From Hofstenia miamia (Eukaryota > Xenacoelomorpha > Acoela > Hofsteniidae): a stretch of 64,000 bases of DNA. Made by a program: the position numbers and the translations under genes. Of the stretch, positions 35,500-47,300 are shown piece by piece. The stretch is taken from positions 738,219 through 802,218 of the forward strand of contig CABFPE010000339.1 in NCBI GenBank assembly GCA_900660155.1, read 5' to 3'. The stretch's first letter is position 1, and the number at the start of each line of letters is the position of its first letter. A model generated the notes under the pieces. It had not been told where the DNA came from, ran no database searches, and worked only from the letters and a program-made list of their open reading frames with translations.

Positions 35500-35880
35500 A
35501 CAAATGCATGAAACATTTGAATTACTGCAATTGGGGGTAACTGTTGGGAAACATGGGATATCTTTCTAATACCTAGCCATTTTTTTAATAATAGTATTTA
35601 TTTGCGACGTGAAATTAAGATTTGAATCTATTATTACTCCTAGATATTTAAACTTATTCACAGGTATAACAGATGAATTATTGAAATTAATTGAATAGTC
35701 AGAGATGTCCGTTTTTTTTCTAAAAGGTTGCATTATGCAAAATTCAGTTTTTTTCGTATTAATACGCAATCTATGCATGTTAAAATAGTTGCTCAATTTT
35801 ATACATTTCGATTCAATAACTTTTACAGCTTTATCTAAGGATTTATTTCCACAGCAAAAATAGCAGCAAGTATAATGAAA
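35500..35880. repeat. Redundant LINE segment, empty-site allele
   Basis: These 381 bp match 35882-36366 (485 bp) apart from a TA indel (CTAGCC against CTATAGCC), one substitution (TTCACAGG against TTAACAGG), and the 102-bp MITE plus TSD. The small differences look allelic. Confidence 0.75.
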
Positions 35881-36143
35881 NACAAATGCATGAAACATTT
35901 GAATTACTGCAATTGGGGGTAACTGTTGGGAAACATGGGATATCTTTCTAATACCTATAGCCATTTTTTTAATAATAGTATTTATTTGCGACGTGAAATT
36001 AAGATTTGAATCTATTATTACTCCTAGATATTTAAACTTATTAACAGGTATAACAGATGAATTATTGAAATTAATTGAATAGTCAGAGATGTCCGTTTTT
36101 TTTCTAAAAGGTTGCATTATGCAAAATTCAGTTTTTTTCGTAT

Positions 36144-36247
36144 TACAGTGGCGACTCCATTTAACGAAGTTCGATTTAACGAAATACTCGATTTAACGAA
36201 ATATTCTTCGGGAACGAAGGGCTTCGTTAAATCGAGTCGCCACTGTA
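36144..36247. mobile_element. 100-bp pogo/Tigger-like MITE with TA duplication
   Basis: The element is 36146-36245. Terminal inverted repeats of about 24 bp start CAGTGGCGACTC and continue ATTTAACGAAG with one mismatch. Internal CGATTTAACGAA units recur. TA flanks both sides (36144-36145, 36246-36247). The other copy of this locus (35760-35761) has a single TA at exactly this point. CAGT ends with TA duplication fit the pogo/Tigger branch of Tc1/mariner. Confidence 0.85.
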
Positions 36248-36366
36248 ATACGCAATCTATGCATGTTAAAATAGTTGCTCAATTTTATACATTTCGATTC
36301 AATAACTTTTACAGCTTTATCTAAGGATTTATTTCCACAGCAAAAATAGCAGCAAGTATAATGAAA

Positions 36367-37856
36367 AAGATAAATGTATTTCACTGAAACTTAATGTCCA
36401 AAAAATTATAAAAATTACTAAAATGCTGTGATTATTATTAAGCGAAATATAGTAAAATTGATGTTTTAGGTTCAGATGCTGCACGTGCACCAACGGTGGA
36501 GTATAAGGGTGACGTAAATTATTATCTATCGAGTATATTATCTACTCTGTATTATCAGAAGCTTTATTTTTTCTAAATTGATATTCTTCTATTAAGTAAG
36601 GCTTAGATCCCGTTCTCTAGCCTTCGGCTGTGAAAAAACTTAGTAGTTGCATTTACTTAGAATATTTAAACTAATATATGGAAGATTCGTTCTTCATAAA
36701 TTAATGTACATTAGCAATGTCTATTGCATTAAATACTTCAAACAATAACCCTTCAATCCTAAATTTAAATAATTAATGAATTTATGTTATCTTGATTGTT
36801 TTATTTCGAATATACATAGTGTAATGCATTTCACAAGGGCGTAGATAATAGGGCGAATAGATAGTAATCTTGTTCATGGAGTATAAGCAATGCTTTTGAA
36901 GCAAAAGCTAAATTTTGATAAAACTACCATACTTTGATGAAATTTGCTGTATTTTCAGCCTAAGGATCCTTTCTCTTTTGCATGATCTACATGCATCAAA
37001 ATTCAAAAAAAAATCCCGAAAAACAAATATGCAATTACATTGTGCGCAATTAAATTCTAATTAACCTTATTATATAATTATGAAATGAAACATTCATTCA
37101 CATTACTTAAAAATTATATATCAATGATTTATAGTGTTCAAGTAGCACATGCATATTTTAAATTACAACATTTCAAAATATCAAAAATTTTCGTAGTGAT
37201 TTAAATTTTAGTTAAAATTCCAATGAAGCAAATAAACCCTTCCAATTCCAAATCCAATGTTATTGTGGATTTGCAGTTGAAATGAATTATTCTTCAATAT
37301 CTGGAAAAACAAAGTTAAATGTGAAAATTATAAACATTTCTACAAAATTATTATCATAGAAACTAATTTCTAATATAAGCAATACAACAATGAGAAAGAA
37401 ACATCCAAAAGATTAAATCTAAATAGCAAATATGGATTTAATAAAAACGATTTAAAAAATATAATTTCAAATGTGATCTACAAACAAGCATACGAATTTA
37501 TGCCTTGGGCATAAAATTGCAAAGCTTCACTAAAATTCTGTTATATGTACAAAATTCATAAATGGTTTCCAAAACCAAGCTAAGTAAATGATAAATATTA
37601 CAAAAATAATGCATTCGATGCCTTCTAAATTTGGAACAAAAACAGTAACTACGAAAATGACAACTAGGCCTAAATGAATAAGTCTAGCGTTACAAAATTG
37701 CACAAAACGTAGTCAAAGTATAAAAAATCATTATTGAATATAAAATACGAACAGTATGAAGATATTTGCACTGAAATAAATTGCACATTAAGCACAAAGC
37801 CAAAAGCCGTTTGTGATTCATAACACATGCGTAAAGATTCGAAGCAAAGGCACTTA
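36367..37856. other. Spacer and probable 3' untranslated region of the ZFHX gene
   Basis: No coding frame is supported. On the minus strand a polyadenylation-like AAATAAAA occurs at about 36796-36803, roughly 1 kb past the ZFHX stop, and could end the transcript. Confidence 0.4.
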
Positions 37857-38396
37857 TTAAACTTGGGCTGCGGCCGACAGATCCATTGGCGGTGTCGGGT
37901 TTCTATTTGGTAAGTTAATGTTTGTTTGGTCCCTGCATTTATCAATTGGATTTGCCGCCAGCCGGATTGGAGCGTAACCTGCGCTGTCATTAGCTGGTGC
38001 GATTGGCTTAACGTAGGAAGCTAAATTGAAAGTCTTTTTTGGTTTGATTGGTAAGGAAATATCAATGTTCTCAGAACCTAGATGTTCACTAACATATTCC
38101 TTAACTTTTTGTATGTGTAATGGTAAAAAAACATGCTCTCGAACTCCATGTTGCGATGTGAAATTAACATGACACAACTCGCATGCTTCCTTTGGTGGAT
38201 TTCGGTCGTCATCTGGCAGAGATTCAATTCCCATTGCTTTCGCCTGATTGAGTCGAGCTTTCTTTTCTTTTGAACGAGCATTCTGAAACCAAACTTGAAC
38301 AACTCGTTTAGGTAAATCTAACTGACTCCCCAAAACTTCACAATCGCTCATAGTAGGTGTCTTGTAATCGGCAAAAATAACTTTGAATATTTTGAT
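37857..38396 (-). CDS. zfhx: ZFHX exon 3: most of homeodomain 4, last zinc finger, C-terminus
   Basis: The acceptor CTCTTTTTAG (AG at 38397-38398) opens the exon with IKIFKVIFADYKTPTMSDCE, continuing helix 1 of HD4. The recognition helix LPKRVVQVWFQNARSKEKK follows, then a C2H2 finger (CELCHVNF to HVFLPLH). The tail ends NPTPPMDLSAAAQV and a stop at 37857-37859. HD4 plus the following finger closely match the fourth homeodomain region of vertebrate ZFHX3/4. Confidence 0.9.
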   Translation of the reverse strand: MKIFKVIFADYKTPTMSDCEVLGSQLDLPKRVVQVWFQNARSKEKKARLNQAKAMGIESLPDDDRNPPKEACELCHVNFTSQHGVREHVFLPLHIQKVKEYVSEHLGSENIDISLPIKPKKTFNLASYVKPIAPANDSAGYAPIRLAANPIDKCRDQTNINLPNRNPTPPMDLSAAAQV

Positions 38397-41300
38397 CTAA
38401 AAAGAGCAAAATGACGAAAATATTTTTATGGATATACCACAAATAATTATTTCCATTGAATGAAATTAATTTCGCGTTTGCGGCACATGTTAATTTGCCA
38501 TAAAAACAATTATCAAACATTAAAAGAATAATAAAATTAGAATTCAAATTACACGCACTCCCTGGCATTAATTTACATATTACTTTGCACGTTTATAAAA
38601 ATGTTAAATATATCTACGGGCTACAAAGCTGTTAATCATGAAACACAAGTAACATCTGCTACATAAAACTGATCCAATTAACGACTTAATAATTAAATGA
38701 CAAAGCGAGTGGAAAGTTACATTACGGAGAGACAGTTGAATACTACAGCGAAATAATTAAATACGAGTTTTAATTGAAGCATAACACAACGCTAATTACA
38801 TTACAAGGAATTGCTCGTGAATTACAATCCAGTCGCAAATTCTAAAGTATAGTTGATGAAACAAAAACTAAAACGATGCAATTGCGACACAACAATTGAT
38901 AATGACTACGATGAATAAGAACATTTGGTGCTCTTGTATGTGATTTCACATAGGTGCATATAAAGCCTTGCAGGTAGAAAAAAGAAGCATCGTCACAGCA
39001 CAGCCCAGCACCGTGGATATTGTCACCGCCATCGCACCGCACCGCACTGAAAATTATATAAACATAACAATTCACCTCAAAATGTTTTAAAAATACCGAA
39101 AAGAAGTGAACATATTACCAATTACATTTGAAATATTTAACTCGTTTCATAAAACGAGTCTAAAATGTTCTTCAAAATAACAGTTTTTGATTTGAACTCG
39201 GTACAAGTTCTAACCCAGATGTTCTTAAAAAGGTTTGGACTGATTAAAATTTTGGCGGTTTCTGAAACTTATTGCTGCTGATGGAAACTCAGCATGATTC
39301 CTTATTGATTATTAAATATAAGAAATTGGACTTTTGAGATTCTTATAAAAATGATTCCTCTAAACTTAAACGTATGTATTTCAAAGAAAAATAAAATTTT
39401 TAAGTTGCAGAGTTAATAGGGGGACAGCCACTCCCGTTTTTTTTCAAAATCTATCTAAACATATGAAAACGCGGATCTTTTATGTGCATTTTCGATAAAA
39501 ATATCAACCTTTAATGGTTTTAAGAAGATAAAAAGCACTTCTATCTAAAAAATTCTGATTTCCTTGAATAATTTGCTAGCAAAGTACAATTAGATTTTGT
39601 ATAACTTGCAAATAAGGGTTTTATAACCATGTTAAGAAAAAATTAGAATCGCCCTGCTCAAAATTGTCTAGAACCGTGTCTAATACACAAACAGAATATT
39701 TGAAACACTAGATGGAATATTTAGCACAAGGTAAATGATAATTTTAACAAGCCACAACCGTGATATTACACCCGCAGGGCTCTAGTGCAGGATAAGTGGT
39801 GGAGAGATGACCGCCGGTAGTTTTTGTAAAAATGTTAGAGAAAAAATTCATTCATATACTACAGCAAATTGTGTAAATTCCATCGATAACCATTGCAATT
39901 GTAGAAATCACAACAACGGTACACCGCACAGCACTATTCTATATGCCTCATAGGATTAGAGTTCGGCGGTATGTGTGAACGGTGATTTTAATTTGTGATT
40001 CTTCAGTATCGCAACCAAATTTTATTACTGTCGCCGTGCCAAATCTCACAGCCAATTTTTTGTGGAAATGTGTAATGTTTATGAAGGCATAGTCAACAGA
40101 TAAAGTATGAAAGAATATTCTTCATTTATACTTTACAATTTTTTGTAACTACATATTGTGGAATATTTTGTATTTTAGTCGCGCAACATTAGCAATGTGT
40201 AAAAACGCGTCCACCATAAAAATGGCCAGCTGCAAAATAGAAATTTGAAAAAATTATTTGCGTTAAGCTTAAACAGCCACGCGTCCGTTTTAAAGGACAA
40301 ACCGTTTTTCCACATTTACAAAGAATTTTCTTGAAGTCCATTAGCAAATTTGAAAACTTTGGCTCATGGATGAGTCTAATGGGGAATATATCTTAATGCA
40401 ATGTTGAAAACTTCTATTAAAACGTATTGCTATGGTGAGGGTTTTGCAAAGCTTAACAAATTTTCTTTGAAAATTTCGAATTTTTGAAAGATTTAAATTC
40501 TCTCCATACCTAATGTTCATGTATTTATAAGGGTTTGAGCCTATGGCAGCAACAAAGAGCTTTGAATGTTTCTTGAAATGTGCATAGGTATTCCAAACCC
40601 ATTGCAGCGTGCCGCGCGGAAAGTCAGAGGTCGCGGGGATGAAAGCCTGCTTCCAAGAAACAGAGCTGGTTTACGTATTAAGAGCGTGGGTGAATAAAGG
40701 GACTTTCGTCTATCACGTGGTGCTTTCAGAATGTTGATATTATTATTTTTTATAGGATCATGAAAATTTTTTAAAAACCTCCGTTATTTTTAAGGCTAAA
40801 ACGAAGATTATTTTACTTGCAAAAATTTTTACAGTACATTCAATTCGTGCGGATACATACATTAGAAATTCAAACCTAGATTATAACAACAGGCACAAGC
40901 AATTAACAAGTGAAGAGAAACATCGGTGAAGAATTTAATAAATGAACGACAATTTAAGGTTGATGAATATTTTTTAATAAAGAACTATAATTGTTAGCAT
41001 GGAAGAATTAATTTTTGATTTATTAGATATCATTAAATATTAACCGTTTTGATCAATTTAATGGAATGTTTAAGACAAAAGAAAATTAACTAATTTGTGT
41101 ACGTCAAAGTAATTTCCTCAAACATTAATGGTAATATAAATTTTAGCTAGAAGTAAAAATCAATTAAAATAGATCAAATAATTGTGCATGCTTTATTTAA
41201 ATAAAAGACATTCAGAGATAATTGAAGGAAACCAATCGTAGATCCACGCAAAGAAGTATTTAATAAAGTGCGAATAACTATAAAACAGGATTGTGAATAT

Positions 41301-44300
41301 TGATGGACTAAAATTATTAAGAAATTTAATCAAAAGACAATTTACGTAGATGACACCCATTCAATGAAAAAGCGAAATTCTGAATATTATCACTAGAACA
41401 GTGAATGCTAAGTCAAGTTTGATTACATAGAGAAAGGTGTTATAAAATTGAGAAAATTTGTGAAGAAATTAAAAAATTAATGGATCAAAAGTAATTCTTA
41501 ATTTTTACCCCTCTAACGTATAGTAATGAAAATTAATTAACATACAGAATGTCATTCTAGACAATCATTTGAAAAGGATATAATTTAATTAAATATTGCT
41601 GTTCCATTTGATTAAAATGGGATAATACATTGATAATAAGTGGGTATTCGTTAAAAATGGAATTAACAAAATCAAAATTTATATAAAAACCAAAAACAGA
41701 TAGAAATACACTTAATTGCCAATTCATTTCATCAAAATTATTGACCTTTTACCGTTTGCGATGTGCAAATAGGAGAGATAGAATATTAGCAATTAACACG
41801 AAATAGGAATACATTTACAGCAAAAGATAAATCAACATATCACAGTATAAATAACATTATATTACTAATAATGATTAAAACGCACACATCGAATTTCAAA
41901 TAAAGAATTTGAAATAATTGAAATTATAATTAAAACGATCATTTCGCTTAAAAGACTTCGATCTAAAAGCATCACTGTTTCCACAATCTTATCTTCTAAA
42001 TTTGCTACATCTTGAATTTCATACACTCATTCTTTTTTTATAAAATAACATAAATCGAGCCAAGGTTAATCATTCTTGAAGATTCAGTCAATATGAGCCT
42101 AAAATATTCTACATGATTCCCAAATTTCTGCGGTCAAATAGTATTTATAATAGTGAAACGGAAATATCGATATTTGAAAGGTAAAAATTCTCATACACAC
42201 AAAACTTAAGAGGCAGGAATTATTAAAAACATTTTTAAGCAATATAAGAATATATTTTCAGATCATATGACATACGCTTCAGCCATATCCCTAATATAAT
42301 CCTCTGGATATTATTAGCATAAAAAACACAAGCATCGAAAATTTACCAACAACATCTCAATATATTAGATTTTGGAATTCTCTGATTTAATATTTCAAGC
42401 CTTAAATAATTCCTGAAGTTTTAGCATTTTGAATCGTGCGATTTTTATAAAAATTGTTATGAAGAGAAAAGCGTGTGATTAAAGTGCGCAGTTTATATTG
42501 GAAAATAAATTGCTACTTATGGTCAATGCTATATTGTCATTTACTAAATCGTGTGTGATTATATTTAACCAGCTGTGGGAATGATTGTTTATACAAAGAG
42601 AATCTATTCAAATGTTGTTTAACTAATTAAAATAGAAACATTACAAAAAGCATTACACATTGTTAAAGTAGAAATAGGGGTAGGCGGTTCTTAAATTTTG
42701 CCTGTCGGTTCGGTTTTCTAATTTCGGTTCGGTACGGCTCTCAACTTCGTTTCGGTTCATAAAATATTGATTTTTGAAATAATTTATTGCAACCATTTAT
42801 TAAAACATCAGTTAACAAGACCCAAACTTTTTTTCAGTTTGATGAGTTTTTCTGCATGTTCTCCACGTAAACTTGCTCGTCTCTTTGTAATGACATTAGC
42901 TGACGTTGACCCAAGTCTCTCACTGTTTGTATTAGAGGCACTTATACAGAGAAACATTCTTGCCATTTGAGATAGTTTCTATTACTCATTACTTCTATCA
43001 CAGCAATTAACCGAAACCAAACCGAATTCCACACTGTCTCGGTTCGGTTAATTGCATGTCGTTCGATGCACCGCCGACCCCTAGTAGAAAGTGTAGAACG
43101 TGCAATATAAGGAACAACATTTAATGGTGTGCTCGAACGCTTCCGTTACAACAATTAGATTCTAACCAATTTTAAATGCAAAAAGATCACTTAATATTTA
43201 ATAAATTTACAATTGATGTGCACATTAACAGTTTGAGGGATCTATGAACTTTTGCCTCGATTATATATACAAACAATTATACAGCAAATTAATTTTTTTG
43301 AATGTGACATGGCATTTACACGGTTTTAAATTTCATATTGATTAAACGACATTGTAGGCCATTTAATATAATCCTACAATATAAGACTATTTACAAAGTC
43401 ATTATGCCTTCTCTGCATAATACACATTTGACGATGAGGAGATTATTTAAAGGCTAAATTTTAATTCAAAGGGAACAAAAATTAAAGGCGTAGAACGGGA
43501 TGATTAATTGAACAGCACAAGCCTCAAAACATTGTCGAGAAATGGAATACGATGGCCTATGCTTATAATTTATAATAATAAAACTTGAGTACTTCTTATA
43601 TCAATGGCAAAAAGGGAGATGGGCGCAACATCTCGATTATCCTTGTTCAAATAGGTAATACAAAAAAATCAACAAAGCCAAAACACGAAATATATTGTTT
43701 TATGTTAAGGAATAAAAAACATACAATAAAAAACTGTGTGCATCAAGCTGGTATTTTGCAATTGTGATTATAAAACATGTCCCAAGTAAACAATCGATTT
43801 GTAATCAAATGTAACGTTCTAAAAATCATTTGCCATGACTACGCAATGTCAAATTAGTACTTGTAAATTCAAATGTAGTTACATAACGAGAGAAACAAAT
43901 GCGATCAAAAGCAAACATCTCAACAAATTCTCTAAAAACATTAGAGCAAAATAGACCAAATTACTAATTAGCAAGAGTTAATCTAATGACAGTTGATGCC
44001 ACCAAATGATGTTGAAACTATTTAGTGTGTTTTTATTGGCAGATTTTTTGTGCGCGGAATCGATTATTATGGAGCAGGCGCTCTTGTACACACAGAACTC
44101 AAAGATCATCAAAAATATTTTTTCACCCTCAAATTCAAATTAACAAAATTGAAAGGCAGTGCTAGGTATTTTTAATACCCTGTCAAAAGGTCGTAATAAT
44201 ATTTTGATAACTTTGAATTCATAGCACATGAATAAAAATTTAAATCGGTTTAAATTTCCTAGCTATGAGAACGAACACAAATGAGCAACTATGTTTGAAA

Positions 44301-47300
44301 TTATTTGGCGAAAACAGAATTCAAAGTCATATAGAAATGTTCACTCAAGTCTCCAATGCGGTTGCAATTGCACTTTAGCATCGCAAGATTCAATTAAATA
44401 CAATTGTGTTTTTAATTACTTGGCCCATTAAATGACGAAGAGATTTATTTAATTTTGCCAACAATATGTAAAGAATATATTTAATACATTATGTCGATAT
44501 CAAAATTCAGTAATTATGTAATTAGGAAGAATTTGGCAATGTTGAATTGAACGTGATTTCATAAATCGTAAAAATATATTAAAATCGATTGAATTTTAAT
44601 ATGAGAATTTTTGACAAATATATTATTAATTATATAGGGCGTTCAAAATTACCACTAATTATCTTCAGTCAGTAATTGACTTTGAATAATGTCATAAACA
44701 AGCTTGCAAGTATATGTAAATTGCTCTGAAATGAAGTGCAATATTAACGTTAAAAAATGGTTTAAATATAATCAACAAGTAATCCAACTTCTTGCTAAAA
44801 ATATTAAAAACAATTCATTACGAACGGAAAAACTTATTAATATTTAGGAATCATAATCCTAAAGCCATTTATTAAAGATCAACAAGATTAATATTGTTGG
44901 ACAATATACCAGTNAGAGCTTTCATTGTTTCGCAGTTGTCAGCGGTAAGGGCAACAACATTGCAAAGATTTTTTTGATACAGACACAAAACATACGTAAT
45001 AAAATCAAAGTGATCACGCGCAGTGAACGAAGTCTCGGAATGCAAAGGGGAAAATGCTAGTAAAACTGTTTTATACCCATTTTCGTTGTCATAAGGAATG
45101 CTGGCGAATAGTCCAATAAAATGAGTGGAAGTCTTTGTCCACCCGTCGATAATCAATGCGAAACGATCGGGTAACAATGATGATATCTTCTCCTCGACTT
45201 TCTTCGTAACAAGATCCATGTATTTTTTCAATGTATTCACGGTAATAGGGTCTAATTTAGTGAACTCCCTCGTGAGTGGCTGTTCGACAAATTCAAATGG
45301 TTTTAAATCCAAGCAAACCCAACGTAACCAGCTGTAAATATTTGTCGCTTTCTTGGAAGGGTTGCTAAAGGCAATTGATAACTGTTCAGTAGGAAGTTTA
45401 GCATAATCTGGATGCTGCGATTTAATATGGCTTACAAGATTAGAGTATCCCTTCGCCGCAGTTAACACTTTCCCACATGAACACGTCCATTTGTGGGTTG
45501 ATGAGTCCGTAAGTTTGAAATAACGGGCCGCAAGAGCCTTCCCTTTGTCCATGTTTATGCCTCAGTAGCACCCGCGGTAGCGCACACAGTGGCTTTGTGG
45601 TTTATACACATTGGTTGTTGTGTACACAGCGGATTATGCAAAGGCGCTGCAACCGCTGACTCATAAAGACCTCATCGACATAGCGACGAACTGTGCTGTC
45701 AACTGATTCGGAATTAATTCCGGAATTAATTCTATGGCAGAAATTAATTAATTTTAATTCCAAACTGGAGAAATGAATTAATTTTTGGAATTAATTTAAA
45801 TTAATTTTCGATGAATTAATTTTTGAGCATCCCTGATACCAGTTCATAACAAATGACGTTTTACTTGCCCATGGATATTGTTATTTTGCAATTTGGCATT
45901 TGCGATCATGACAGGTTTTTAAAAATTTCTCTTGAGAACAAATTAAGTAAAAGTCCATAAGTAATTATCATGCCTTCTCGATCACATAAGTAAATTGTAA
46001 TTAGTACTAGGGTAAATAAATAAATATACATTACCACCCACAAATTTTTATTTGATTGTAAAATTAAGCGAAAATAAGGTTCGAATTTAAACAAATTAAA
46101 AATGTAATAATTATTTTTCATTACACATTTTCATAAGACAGTACCATTTAATAATTAATAATTATAATTAGTAACAACTACACCCAGCTATTTTATAAGC
46201 AATAGCTGTTTGCAGCTAGGCCTATAATTGTTTATAAAATGGCCACATTTTGCGATTTTAGCCTTGAAAATTGCTTAGCTGGAATCAATTGGAATCATTT
46301 GAAGAATGGACTCAGAAAATTCTAAATTTGATTTTCAGATGGTAGAGACAATAAATGTTTAAATTAAGAGGACGATTTTCACAAATTTATTTGAAAAAGT
46401 GCTAATCTAGTCAATTGCTTAGAAGTTGCTTAAATGTTCTAAGCAGAGATTGCTTATGAAATAATTGGGTGTGATGCTGGCAGATCGCTTAAACCATATT
46501 ACCTAAAGAAGAGAAGGTTCAAAACTTTAAATTATATTTATAAACATTCTGTAAAAATTTGCGTTTGGGTATCGATTACAGGGTTTTGCCTCTTCACGGT
46601 CAGCCATATACCTTGGTCGTCGGAGGGTTAAAAATAAATAAAAAATATAATTGTGTAATAAAACTACATTCGGGAACTGTTGATAGAAAGAACTATGTTT
46701 CCAAAAGAATAGGTTGTAAACCTTTTCACATCGACATAATAACTTACATAAATCAACCGACAACAAATAAGCATACTAACTATTAATAATTCATAAAAGC
46801 ATTGTATTATTGAATCACCACAATGTAAACAAAATCGGTTGAGAAATTGGGTATGAAAGATAAGAGTATAGACTTATCTGTAGAGAAATCAATCCTCATA
46901 ATTATACAGCACGAATTCAGTGAGAATTGCAGTTTACAGTGTTTGTAATTAAACATAACGCGGTCATAAAGAAAGGTGATAACAAGTTATTGACTTGCAA
47001 CCAAGCAAGTGCAAACAAATAATGACTAAATTAATCAACATGTCTGATCAATTATGTCGTGTGTAAAAATCACTATTAGCCAAGAGGGTATTACAGCATC
47101 GAACTTGTCAAATAAACGACTTTTCCAACATGTGCAAATAATATTTGACAAATAAGTAGTATAGCACCCTCTATTGTTTGTTTCCGCAAGTTAAATCATG
47201 ATATTTATAAATGAGATGTATACTTTTTAACTTCAAAATGAGAATTGTAAATTTCAAAATGCCATAGTAACTTTCAAAATATTTCACACTATTAAAGATG

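Larger units (their letters stand above)
34844..36366 (-). mobile_element. 5'-truncated LINE with (TTATC)n tail, partly assembled twice
   Basis: On the minus strand the element starts just after the RT catalytic motif (TCCYFCCGNKSLDKA) and continues through the palm end (NMHRLRINTKKTEFCIM), thumb (FKYLGVIIDSNLNFTSQI) and C-terminus (INTAIYNWNILPKEMK, about 35170). It ends at a pentanucleotide tail, GATAA units on the plus strand at about 34844-34862. The 5' part occurs twice (35500-35880 and 35882-36366) around one N. Confidence 0.75.

Noticed and set aside
44872-44913. Last 13 residues of the hAT frame beyond the N
   Set aside because: The 8-bp target duplication ATACCAGT occupies 44906-44913, so this is flank read through by chance.
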